This document shows positions 26,238 to 37,880 of a DNA stretch of 64,000 bases, piece by piece. Numbering within the stretch: the stretch's first letter is position 1; each line of letters begins with the position of its first letter. The stretch is from Heterotrichella gracilis (Eukaryota; Sar; Xanthophyceae; Tribonematales; Xanthonemataceae): positions 58,148 through 122,147 of the forward strand of contig JAULBX010007107.1 of NCBI GenBank assembly GCA_032358255.1, read 5' to 3'. Both the position numbers and the translations under genes were made by a program. Below the pieces are notes generated by a model. It saw nothing but the letters and a program-made list of their open reading frames with translations, had not been told where the DNA came from and did not search any database.

Positions 26238-28473
26238 TTAAAAGTCGTCAAGCCCTTCCATTAGCTCAGCTACATCATCAGCAAAGTGCGCGGCGTTGGC
26301 GTGCTGCGGCGGATGTGATTTTGCCAATGGAGCCCCAGGCCCAACCCCTGCTGCTAGCCGGTGGGTTCCACAGTCGCCACCCACGCCAGCCTGAGGATCT
26401 GCCCTGGCAACATCATTCTCTTGCCTGCTGCCACTTGGCAATGCGCCAGTGTGACCTGCCACAATGAAAGCGTGAGCAGTAGGCCTAGAGATGTGAGCGA
26501 TGTCCTGCCCATGCGCCTGGTACGCCTCTGTGCGAGGCCGCTTCTCAGACCTTTGCTGAGTCCCACCTTCGCTGGGTGTGGGCGCTGTGCGCTTAGCTGC
26601 AAAGGGCATGGCAACCCCACCCCTTGGCTCAGGGCCGTGTGAGCTGGGCGGGTGCTGGTGTGGCCATTGGCTGCCGTGTGATGTGGAGGGCATGGCTTGA
26701 GCATATGGGCGCCAGCCTGCCTGAAGGGGTGCCTGTGAATCCATGCTTTGGGATGCGGAGGGCTGGGGCTGGGACCTTTGCATGCCAGCTGGCCTCCCTG
26801 TCTGAGATGAGGGCATGGCGTTCGTGCGAGCATCAGTCCGCGCAGGATTGCGACCTTCCATGCTACCCATTGCTCCAGGCCGCTGCAAAGCCAAGGGTCT
26901 GTGCCCAGTAGGGTAAACCCCTGTGCAGTCTGCCCTTTGACTGGAGAGTGTGGCTGTCCCTCTGCCATAATCAGTCATCCCATCTGTTCTGCCATGGCCA
27001 ACGCCTGCTCCAGGCGTGCTGCTTTCCCCCCAATGAGTTGTAAATTCGTCCCCTGTGCTCTGCATTCGCCCTTGAAAGCTCGATTGCGAGGGCTGAACAA
27101 CGTGGTTTGGCCGGATTCGCTGTGATGAATTTCCCTGCAACATAGGATCCTGACTGGTAGCAAAATGCTGGCGTCCTGCAAACATGCTGCGATTCCCGTG
27201 GCCATGCATGCTGTCTGTAGCTGCATGGCTAGTTGGCTGCTCTGCATTTTCTGCACTGAAACGTCTCACTCGAGGACTTAGGCGGGCAATTGGCTGGGGG
27301 ATGGGTTGACGGTGTGTGGTCGGTGTGATGACCTGATTACGACAAACGAATGCATGTCATTAAATAACATATTACGGCACACAATACTGCAACAAGTGCC
27401 TTCGGCCAAATAAGACATTATGGCATATAACGGCAGATCATGACCTGTTTTCACCTACCTGAATGATGTTATCGAGGCCGATGATGAGGTATTTCAATGA
27501 TGGACTGAATGTGATGACAGTCACCTGCGCACAGTCACATGTTATCCAGTTGTGTGCCATGACAAAAGCAACCTGGGAGTGGGTAGTCAGTGGAGATGCC
27601 TCCAACATCAGCAACCCATTGCTTACGTGCAGACAATTAAAATTTGCCAATGAAGTACATGACTTTGCTTTACCATAATGGTTGAAATTGGTGCACATCC
27701 ACATTTGAAGTATGAGGTGTCAGCAGATGATAGCAAACTCCATGAACCCACCCTTTCAAGCAATATGACTGTTCCAGGGCAGATATCTGGCTCATTCTCT
27801 AGCACCTCTTGGAGGAACGCAGCTCCCATCGAGCCAGTTGGGTCCTGTGGGATGCAGGTTGAGGTGTGCTTAGCAAGCTCACACCAAAAATGATGCTCAA
27901 GAAAGCACTCAGCATCCCAGGGCCTGATCTGGCCTCACCTTTACCCTGGCAAACACGTCCCCACATCCGGTGGAATCCACTGTCACCACCATCACAATGA
28001 GCTGTAACAACACAGGCACTGAGTTATCAAGGCAGCCAGGCCACAAAACGCAAGCCTGCAAGGGTTTGATTTTCAAAGAGATATGCTTCTGTCTCTTCTG
28101 CATACCTTTGGGATACAAACTTGTTGACCAGTGAGTGTCGCAGTAACGGTGTCGTGCAGAGGAGACGACTCTGCGCCAACAGGAATATGGTGTGGTAAGA
28201 TCAATCAAATGGAAAAACTTTGTACAGAGATATAAGCAGGGTACTGTTTTTCACAGGTATGCGCGTACCATCAAAACTTTGCAGGTCAGAGGCTTCGAGG
28301 GCTGTTCGCCAGGCTTGGGTCTGAAAGTCCAGTGCATTCCCGCCAAAGGCACGGCTAGCAGCTGTTGCAGTGATGGTTGCACTACTGATGATCCCAGAAA
28401 CGTATCCCGTATTGATGCCTCTGGCCCTGGACTGTTGCAGCAACCCTGCTGGCCCAGGCAACAAGCACTCCAT
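26238..28473 (-). CDS. HROB-like (homologous recombination OB-fold) protein
   Basis: Six exons: 28473-28269, 28170-28106, 28001-27939, 27844-27752, 27524-27459 and 27332-26238. They encode 528 aa. HROB (human C17orf53) recruits the MCM8-MCM9 helicase for DNA synthesis in homologous recombination. The family N-terminal motif appears as LLPGPAGLLQQS. The OB-fold runs across exons 3-5: LIVMVVTVDSTGCGDVFARV, DPTGSMGAAFLQEVL, ICPGTVILLERV and TFSPSLKYLIIGLDNIIQ. These mirror the family signatures (DPTG-x-M, PG-x-VLLL, FSPS-x-x-x-YL-x-x-T-x-x-N). The last exon is a long disordered tail rich in Ser, Gln, Gly and Pro, with a KRP-type basic patch and an acidic end (DDVAELMEGLDDF) that could be a protein-binding peptide. 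The ATG at 28473 lies just after a CAG, so an upstream exon is possible. Confidence 0.75.
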
Positions 28474-29817
28474 CTGCGAGTGGCTTCAGCTGTCAGCATG
28501 CATTCCACTCACATAAATGCGATTGCCCACGTGCAATGTGTGACACAAGACACGACGTGCTATGCAATACTTATGGCAGCTTGTTTTTAGACCTCTGTGG
28601 CAGATGGTGGCCCATTTAAAATAGCAAACGCTAGTTTTGCAGTCTGGCCCTTTCAACTCCTCGAGATGCAGCATCACGCTGGCACGAAACTATTCTGCGG
28701 CGAGTGCTTTGCATTACCTTCAAAAATTGTAGGAATCAAGTAGACAAGCGTCCTTCGTTAAAATTGTGAGCCCATAAACTCACAGGAGCAGCTTGCAGGT
28801 GCATGCATGCATTTTACAGAGCCCCCCCCCACTATAGGCCTATGGTTGCGCCCAGTTGTTAACAAGTGCTTTGAAGGGTCACCTGACAGCTTTCATAAAA
28901 TAAACACGACCTCAAAAGGGACGGTGGCGTAGCCATAGCAAACTTGAGAATCTGCTTTCTGCATTGCAGCTGCAGTAGTTTTGCGCCAATACAAACACCG
29001 TACAGTAGGGCGTTCAAAGTGCTACACCTTGAAAGATTCAGCTGTGGAGACGAGCCAGTGCAGTATCTACCTTTGCACAGGAGGTTTTCGAACACAGTGT
29101 GTTCTATCACACTGCAAGTTCACCGGGTGCACCTGCACACTGTAGCGGCTACAAATTCAAACCGGCAGTTTTCTCCTCGGAAAACCCTAAACCCTAAAGG
29201 ATGAAAACCCTACCCAGTGGGCATTGGCTTCAACACAGGAAAACGCACGGAATCTTCTGGTTATTTGAGCTAATAGGTTGGAGTGATTGGTGCAGCTGCA
29301 GCTGTGTTGGACCACACAAAATATGGGGCGATTTAAAGCACTACAATTCGATAAAACGTTTGTGAATAAGCATAATCTTGGTCAATACCAGCCTTTTGTC
29401 AATAACAAGGCAAGCCAAAAGGACAAGTGATACGGTATTACCAGGTTGAAAAGGGGAGGGAATCAAAATACACAACCTGCCCTGCATTATCCTCCGTTTA
29501 ATAATAAAGAGACAGCAAAGACGAGGATGTTGCGAAACGTCCATTGCTGGTGACGCGGTGCGAAGCGCCCAGCTGAGGCAGTTGCTTTCAGCTTGATCAG
29601 TCAACCACAACAACAATGCATCAACTCTCAATTATATCTAATAGGTGGCCATTACTGGTGCTGGTGGCCATTACTGGTACTGGTGCTGATGGCCATTACT
29701 GGTGCTAGCAATAGGTGGCCATTACTCCCACCTATAGCTATGGAGCACTTGGACAACATATTCCCTCGCAGCTGCACCCCGGTTGCCAAGTTTGGCAGTG
29801 CAGGTTAACCAGCTGCT
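28474..29817. other. Intergenic stretch with telomere-like motif and minisatellite
   Basis: It separates two minus-strand genes. It has a C9 run near 28825, a double AAACCCT motif at about 29181-29200, and a minisatellite at 29640-29730. No coding segment is convincing. Confidence 0.5.
29640..29730 (+). repeat. Minisatellite, GGCCATTACTGGTGCT-type units
   Basis: Four imperfect copies of a ggtggccattactggtgct unit with variable spacers. They lie about 90 bp downstream (in gene orientation) of the DUF6544-like stop codon. Confidence 0.8.
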
Positions 29818-31842
29818 CACTGCAAGCGATGGTGCACCATGAACTCTATCATTTTCTCAGCTTCAGTCCAGGAGGCCATTTCTTCAGTCTTGATGCGGCA
29901 GTAGCAAAACTCCCTGCCTGATTCCAGCTCCCAGCAGGCCCTTCCAGATACAGGCATCAGTGCACCACCATCCTCCTTCCATTCCCTGCAAGTCAGGAGT
30001 CACAGTGGGAGAGTGTTGGCCTGAACTTTCCATCTGCACAGCGATGCGCACGGAAGGATGTGGTGCCACCAACCTGTATTTACGTGTATCAGTTCACATG
30101 TAATATAGCTGGGCAAAGCTACCCGTGGCTCCTAAAGATCCTAGTATGCGCACCACCGATGCATCTAATTTGCAACTGATCATGGCACAACGACACTTGA
30201 TGGCACCTGCCATGCATGCACGGTTGCGAGTACCATTGTGGCCAAGGGGGCGCGCCATATCATCAAATACACAAACACGTCGACCATTGAACTGCAGTCA
30301 GGGAACTCACTCGAACTTGCAGACCCAGGGGCGCTTTATGTAGCTCTTGCCTTCCGTGCAGTACCTATCATGGCTCACAAACTTCGTTATCTCCCCCTGA
30401 TCATTGAAGTGAAAGACTCCACTGCCTGTGATTCCACTGTCCGTTATGGTTGCGCGTGCTGAGCTGTCATCCACAGGCTCCCAGGTGATGCCAAAGCCTG
30501 GGAGGAATGCGCCAGGGATAGCAAAAGGGATCTCGGACAAGTACCTCAGCAGTGCGGAGACGCTCACTTCAGGCCCTGTGTTGCGGTCAGGGTCAGTGAG
30601 CTGCTAATGCTTGCTTAAAGATACTGCAGTGACACCAAATTCACCCACGTCAACAGCACTCCCCAAGCTTGGTGGACACTGTGGTAAAGTGAAGTCAAGT
30701 GTGCGCACCTTTTGCAGTCACCATTGGTATCAAGGATTCCATGCGCCACTGCATGCACCCTTCTCCAGCCAGGTACTGGTCGTAGCCCTGGATCCACAGC
30801 CCTGGCATCAGCTTTATCGTGGCCGACCACACAAAGCCTGGAGGTGATGCGGCAAAGAACTCTTCTGCAAATGTCTGCAAGCGCAAGGCTTTGGTGTGTT
30901 ATTAGCAGAATGGGTATGAAATGGATTTGTCAACTGATCAGAAACACACAATATAGCAGCCTGATTGGCATTGAGCAGGTGATTGACCAGCACAGTTCTA
31001 AAGACGATGTCCAGGTACGTTTCTCAGCACACGCGCAAATGCAACGAAAGGTGTACCCAAATTTGGTACCTTTGAGGCACCTTTAGAAACAGGGCGCTGC
31101 AAGTGCCGCTGCTCAGCAATCTGAGCGTGATGAGGCTGTCTTTCATGCATGCACTGTAGGACATGGCGATGCCCCTAAGAATATGTGTGCAATAACGTCA
31201 CCTTAAGCTTGCCTAGAGACATGTGGTGAGCTACTGCGCCTAGCTAGGATATAAATCACACGAGCTTGCCTACATTTTTCCACCCTCCATTGTCTCCCTT
31301 GTCATCTGGGGCAGTCTTGAAAAGCGCAGATTGCTTCAACCATGCAAACCTGTGTATGTATGGCAGGGTGAAAGTTGGGCAGGAATGTATCTGATTGGTG
31401 TGATTAGCAGGTTGTACAAAGACCATGATGGTTGTTTGTTGCTTCACTCAGCAGATACACATATTTGCAACTGCACCTCTGCCTGACCTGGCACGCCCAC
31501 GCAATGCGCAATGCTCTTGGCAGCTATTGCAATTGGACAGTGCCCAAACCAACTCGGCAACAGAAGCTATTCTAATGTAGTGATTAATTGCCCAAGGCAG
31601 GACCCAGGCACTTAACCAACATAAACAGGTATGTAAAATATTAGCATCATAACCCACCTTGCTACTGGCTGCCCCTCAATGAGAGCGCGCTTGAGATAGC
31701 GCTGCACTGGGGGTGGCAGGCTCGCAGCGAGAGCAGGGGTGTAAGTGGTTGGGCCCCTTGATGGAAGGCCGTCCCCCACCAGCTTCCCAACCTTCTCCTC
31801 AACAACAGTGGTGATTGGCTTGAAACCCAACAGGGAGAACAT
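29818..31842 (-). CDS. DUF6544-like protein, start uncertain
   Basis: Five exons: 31842-31658, 31349-31274, 30874-30709, 30575-30311 and 29995-29818. They encode about 289 aa from MFSLLGFKPITTVVEEKVGK. Recognisable family blocks are LPPPVQRYLKRALIEGQPVA (the P-x-VxRYLxxAL segment), ASPPGFVWSATIKLMPGLWI, GEGCMQWRMESL, LLRYLSEIPFAIPGAF and the C-terminal EWKEDGGALMPVSGRACWEL. This set resembles bacterial and plant DUF6544 proteins, whose function is unknown. Phase is consistent throughout. The start is uncertain because an acceptor (gcaatag) lies 15 bp upstream of the chosen ATG, so a further 5' exon probably exists toward 32.26 kb. The family call is from memory of motifs and is moderate. Confidence 0.6.
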
Positions 31843-33361
31843 TTCGTTCCAAATGCTATTGCAAAATACACCAGGTTGAGACGTGCACGTGGCCTTGGAG
31901 AGTGACTGGACAGTTGGCAAGAAACGCCGAGATCGAGTAAGAAGACAGTTTCAGTCCTTAACCGCAACGGAGATTATTTTAAAAAGTTGCAGACTGCAAC
32001 TTGCAGTTGTATGTCCCCAGCTGGGTGCACTGCACTGGGCGCGGAAAACCCCGAGTATTTGTCTTGCTTGCAAGGTGGAGGTCAAAGTGGACAGCAATAG
32101 TGTGTGCTGAACCCAAAAAGTCATATATGTGTGCGTGATCTGGTGCATCCCACTGCATCGCAAGAATATATGCGTCCGATGTAACGTGTTTCTTGTTCCG
32201 AAACAAAAGGGCTGCCTGCTCCGGGACAACAGGAGGCGACACATGGCAAGAGGGCATGGTGGAGGACTCGAGTGCCACCAGGCGGTGTCATAATGGACGG
32301 ACGGTGGCCTTTACGGCCGCATTTAATTAGAATTATAATTCATCTAATATGATTACACATGATTACTTGTCATATAATAGGCCATTTTTATTATACACAT
32401 GCTCATGCATTACATTATTATACTCCCCAAAGGCAACATGAGGTGATTCTGCCATTTCGGCTGATTAATTTGTCATTCTGTCAGAAATAGGCAAAACATT
32501 CTTTTCAAATTCTTGCCCGCCGCGGACTAGCGTCTCTCGTTCTGAGAAATCTTGCTGACATCTCGGGGTGGCAAGGGCGACATACAGCAGATAACGTATT
32601 ACACCTCCATAACATTTGACAAAATGCTTGGTGATATCTTAGGGACGAAATTGCTGCTTTGTATTGCCAAGTGCGGGACGACAAACCGAAAGAAGGCGAA
32701 AGTTACAAGTTGCCACTGCACCGTCGTAACGATGCATCACACACTGGCAGCTCCGCGTGACAAGCTAACTCCAACTGTGAACCAGCCCATCTTAGCAACC
32801 TTGCTCTGCACTCCTGTACTGAGGTAGCTGTTGTGCACCAAAGCCCACTTTCGCTGGGGTTGGGCTGAGACCCTAGTTCGCTTGTGGCAAGTTCTGCACC
32901 AAAACAGACACCAGCGCTGCCGCAGATAGTCCAAACTTTGCTATGACATTGTAGCCTATTCTAGGCGCTTCACCTGAGTTGTGGGTTTCTTCAAAGCACC
33001 TGCAAGCGTCAGATCGATTGGTCCCTGCCGTTCAAACTTGCCGTCAGCGGAGACGGCTGCTGCGACCTCTCCTGGCCGCCTTACTGTGCAGATAACAACC
33101 CAAAGAAGCTTGAAAGCCGCATAGGATGTAAACTGAGGTGCGTGTCGTGTCCCACTTGCTGTATGTGGGGCATCTTGGGATTGTACTGTTTCGGGTTCCG
33201 TCGCGGTCTGTCGCAGCCTTGTACAATGCTAGCCTGTCAAGGAACACAATAACGAGAGCACGGTAGTACTGATTGGCAGACTCCATGCACACTTGGTTCT
33301 AGTATATAACTGTCTATCACTGTGATAGGTGTCCGCTTAAGGTACACTGTCGCCTCTGCGC
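31843..33361. promoter_or_regulatory. Divergent interval upstream of the DUF6544-like gene and the transporter
   Basis: About 1.5 kb, markedly AT-rich around 32300-32480. It probably holds a missing 5' exon of the DUF6544-like gene (an ATG at 32257 is a candidate) and both promoters. No other gene is supported. Confidence 0.4.
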
Positions 33362-36300
33362 ATGCCCCTGGCGAACACAGTGCTGACCCATGTGTTTCCA
33401 ATCTGCAGTGGGCAAATGGGACTGTTTCGAAGCTTTGGTGCCTGTACCCTACACATTTCGAGCTCCGTCGGCTTCTTGCTGGGGACCAAATGGCTGCTTT
33501 CACGGCAAGGTGGCATGGACTTTGGGTTCGTAGCCACACTGACAGCACTCCACTTCATCGTTTCTGCACTAGCTGTGGCCTTCTGGACCTATGCGAGGCG
33601 GCCTCAAGGCTCCACCAAGGGCGAGGAACCGGAGCAGGAGCTTCTCGACCAACCGCGCATCCATGAAGCTCCACAAGCTGCACCATCCTTGCTCCCGGAC
33701 AGCAAGAGCATGCTGCTCATGGCGCTCTCTTCCGTGGCCATGGTCAGCAACAACATGGCCCTCGCCAGCAACCCAATCTTCTTCTGGCACACCCTCAAGC
33801 TTGCTGTCATCCCCGTCACCACCCTCTCCCAGGCCATCCTCCGCACTCGGCGGCTGTCCTTTGTCGTGGCAATGAGCATGGTGAGCGTGCTGGCAGGCGT
33901 TGTGGTGGTAGCAACCTCCTCCGCCTCGGACCACAACCACTTCGGCCTGGTGGTGTCCATCCTCGGCGTGGCTTCGACCTCCGCCCACTTCCTCCTTTCG
34001 CCCAACGTCCCAACCTGCTTCGACCTGGAGCAGCCAACCCCGCACTCCTGGTACACCACCGTGCCCCTGCAAGGGTTGGTGCTGCTGCTGTGCGGCCCAG
34101 TGCTGGACAGGTATACGGTGGCCAGGGCCTGGTTCTTCACGGCCAGGCACTCTCAAGCAGCTGCGTTCCTCATGCTGGCCACGTGCGTGCTGGCAGCGCT
34201 GATGAACCTCAGCAAGCACCTGTGCAAGAAGGAGCTGTCTGGCCTGCAATACCAGGTGGGGCCTTGCACCAAGGTGTTGTTGTGCATCACAGTTTGTGAA
34301 CCGCATGACTGGCCCCAGTGACTCCACCTGTACCACACACCATAATATACTATGCTGTTGCTATCAGGACATTGCAACTTTCAAATGAGCATTAAAGTTG
34401 CTTTTCGCCAGTGCATTGCGTGTAGCGTGTGCGTGCGCATCCTGTCACGTTTTGCCCGCAGCTTCCCCTGCAGCTGTGACGCTATATGCTGATTCCTCCT
34501 ATTCCCTACTGATGCAGATTGCCTCCCTGGTGAAGACCAACTTCGTGCTGGTAGTAGGCATCGCCCTGGTTGACGGCTATGTGACACCTGGCGAGGGCAC
34601 CGGCATGGCCATAGCGCTGACTGGGCTGGCGCTGTACGTGGTGGTGTCGCACCACGAGGAGACCCTGGCCCTGTGCATGGTGGATGACGTGGAGAAGGCG
34701 ACTGCAGCTGAGGTGGAGCCGCTGTGCAAGGGGTGGAGCATCACCGAGGAGACGATCACGCATGTGCAGCTGGCACAAGGGGAGGATGGTGGTGCAGAGG
34801 AGGATTGGGAGCACGCTCAGCAGTTTGCACCTGTTCATGATGGCACATTGCAAGGACGCACCTCAACGTTCGACGGCCGCTGTCCGCCGGGGCTCAACCT
34901 GCGCATCATGGGACTCGACAGTGCCTCGCTCATCGACTTGGGCTACGCACTCCCGCACCTGGTAGCAATGCCGGACTCCCCGCCTACCCCTCACCCATCC
35001 TCCCCAATCAACTTCACCTCCACCCCAGAGCCTGTCACCGCCCGACCCCCCCAAGCACCCGCACCTTCCACACCTGAGCCCATGTCATCAACCTTTCTGC
35101 CACCATTGCTGGGGCGATTCACCACCATCACAATCGATGACTCACCCGCCTGCGCATCTGCGCCAGCGCCACCTGTCCACCCTGCGAGCCCCCCTGAAAC
35201 CTCCCCGCTCCGTCCTTCCAGCAGCTACCCCCCCTTCAGGGCCCCCTCACAGCGGCTCATGCCCTTGGTCCGATCCAGCGTGGACCCACATGGCGCAATG
35301 CCATCAGCCAGCAGCCAGGGAGGGCATGCATTTGGACTGGAGGAAATTGCGCTCGATATCCCCTTCAATATGTTTGTGCCCTGTTTCGGGGGCACACCAG
35401 GTGGCCCTGTCACAGGCACGACACCACAGAACGGTAGGGTTGTCAGCATACACCTTATATTTGTAAGCAATAGAAAGAACGAGTTGGATTGTCAGTCTTG
35501 CCACTTGTGCTGCAACATGGCTGTAGTTGTACCCTTTCTACCCATCATCATCCTGCCTGCAACTCTGTATGTCTGTGCACTGCCATGTAGCCCTTCGACT
35601 TGTTGTAATCTTTGGTGTTTTAATCTTTATTGTGGAGAAAATGATGATATGGATTTTATCTGCCACTGACATGCCCAGTCATTGCAGGTACAAACCAGAT
35701 CAGGCTGCCAACCGTCATTGCCCGCAGCGGCTCCCTCTCACCGCCTGACACACCATCACCCACGGGTAGGTAGCGCTGCTGTAAACCCTATTAGGGTTTG
35801 CTGACATGTTCGCCCATTCTGTCCCCGATTGCTCCAGTACAACACATTCACATTGACTTGCATTTATTTCTGGGACTGCCCATGCAGCAGATGTGGTGTT
35901 GGCTTTAGGACAGCACTGCAATACTACTGTGGTTAGACTTTGGTGTTGCAAGTCATGGATAGCACACCCAGCCAGGTGCTTATCGAGCATGCACTGCCAG
36001 TCATGCATGCCTAACATCCCATATGTGATTATCTATTTACTTCCTAGCAATGATAGGGGCACAGTGGACAGGGCAGTAATGCATTGAATTCATTGAGTGC
36101 CTGTTCCATGACAGGCTGTGCGCTAATTAGTAAATGATTTATTTCTATGCATTAATTTGTGTATCTTCCATTGTGCACCGCAGGCAGGGAAGGGCCTCTG
36201 GTGTTTGCACGGCGACCCCAGCCACCCGGCATCTTGCTGCAGCCCAACACCCGCACCCGCACCCTTACCCGCACCCGCTCCACCTCCCCTGTGGGGGTGC

Positions 36301-36488
36301 AGTGGCGCGAGCCCCTTGAGGAGTTCCGGGAGATTGAGGCACGCGCAGGGCCCTACCGGCCGGTACCCCAGGCAAGGCCCAAGCCACGGCGGATCACATC
36401 GCCGCCCACATTTGCGTCATCGAGACGCCACACCATGAGGGCTGTGCAGAGGCACCATGATGCACCCCTGCTGTACACAGATCAATAG
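33362..36488 (+). CDS. TPT/nucleotide-sugar-type transporter with long C-terminal tail
   Basis: Four exons: 33362-34255, 34518-35433, 35688-35765 and 36184-36488. They encode 730 aa. The first 345 residues or so form a drug/metabolite-superfamily transporter of the TPT/NST branch, which exchanges phosphorylated sugars or nucleotide sugars in Golgi, ER or plastid membranes. Visible parts include the N-terminal helix SSSVGFLLGTKWLL, several hydrophobic helices (VSILGVASTSAHFLL; LMLATCVLAALMNLS) and the LQYQIASLVKTNFVLVVGIA block that spans the exon 1-2 junction. About 385 Pro/Ser/Thr-rich residues follow, ending in an Arg-rich stretch (TRTRTLTRTRS). That is far longer than the usual short tail. 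Phase is consistent. A second in-frame ATG at 33416, after a possible UTR acceptor, may be the real start. The substrate is unknown. Confidence 0.75.
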
Positions 36489-37880
36489 TAGGCTACCTGG
36501 CATGGGACTCAGCCTTGAAATTGTTTCAGTAATCTGGGTTTGCACTTTTTGCTTTCTGCAGAATTTCATTGGATTTCATTGCTTTTTGCAGCTCACATGG
36601 GCATGCCTCTGGCATGTACATGCGTGCTCAACTGAATTCTCTGTAGGGCTTGCGTAGGACACAGTATGCACATAAACAAGGCAGATTTTATTGGAGACAG
36701 GTGATAGTACAAGCCACCAGATTTACAAATGCTTGTCAGTGTGCTCACAACCCCGTTGCTTGAATCCTGCTCGATGACCTATTTCAGTCTTTTACTGACA
36801 GAAAAAGGGCCTATGGGCCAGTTGCACTAGTACCTTCCTGGATATGCCTGCAGTCAATAACAGCAAGGTGTGCTTTCTTTCTGGCTTTGTTCTGTGTTTT
36901 CCTTTCCACGGTGGTCAATAAAAACGTGAGTTTTCTGCTGCATAAAAGGTTGCACATAGTACACCACCCGTCCACTTCAATTAAGGTGTGTATTTTTTTT
37001 TTTATAATAGCACCTGCAGCATACACCTGAACAAGGTGATCACAGCAGTGCTACGCATTAACCTTTAAGGGTGATCCGATGGCCCTGGCTCTGTTAGTGG
37101 TCGTCACGCTAGTGCAGTCCACGCTCAGCCATTTATTTATTAAGCCCGCATCAGCGTTCATCTTGGTACTCATCAGCATGTGTCAGAATGACATTCTGTA
37201 ACGAATTTATGCAATTCTGTTTTGCTGCTGACCGTGCCCTGAGCGCGCTGTGAGCTTAATTGAGCCTAACCAGGCCACTGAGAGTGAGGCCCTCGACGGC
37301 GCCTGCACCAGGTCCAGATGAGCACAGTGGGTGTACAATTCAATGCTGTGCAGTAAGTGAGGAGTACCTATGCACCTTTTCGGGGCGTCAGGCTGTCTAG
37401 TCTGCTGGCCACGTGTAGTAGCATGATGGTTCTTAGTAGGAGCTCCATAGGCCACTTGTGCTGTTGCAGCCATGGCTACGTATACTTGTCTGTCACCACT
37501 TGCGCTGGACTCCACGTAGTGCAAGGTGGGAAAAACTGTGGAAGGTTGCCGTTGCCCTGGCATGCCCTTGGCAGGAAACCCTAGGGTCACCCTAGTGCCA
37601 AGGCTTGGCAACCCGTGGAGCTGAGGCCAAACAATAGCGATAGCCTTGGCAACGCAGCCAAGCCTGTTGACCTTTGACAGGCCGTGGCGTGCGCATAACA
37701 CACTTGTTTTTTTACCGCAACCCTTCGGATAAGCCTAAACCCTCTCCTGCACTGCTTGACTTGCTTGCAACCCACACGCACCGGCACTAGACAAACGTGA
37801 ACTTTCGGTGTGTGCACTTGTCTCGCAGTTCACTGTGCCAAAATAGATAACGCAGGACCTTTGCGCACCTGCACCGCACG
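36489..37880. other. Intergenic stretch
   Basis: 3' flank of the transporter and promoter of methionine aminopeptidase. No conserved coding segment is seen. Confidence 0.45.

Noticed and set aside
28486-28677. Upstream ORF as N-terminal exon of the HROB-like gene
   Set aside because: No motif and no in-phase donor found; Cys/His-rich composition typical of noise.
33569-34336. Long minus-strand open frame (255 aa) opposite the transporter
   Set aside because: Antisense shadow of GC-biased codons in the transporter exon. The plus-strand frame has conserved membrane helices and phase-consistent introns; the minus frame has only His/Gly/Val-rich noise.
34398-35669. 423-aa plus ORF as an independent gene
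   Set aside because: Its core is exon 2 of the transporter. The part before 34518 and after 35433 is intron, and phases join it to both neighbours.
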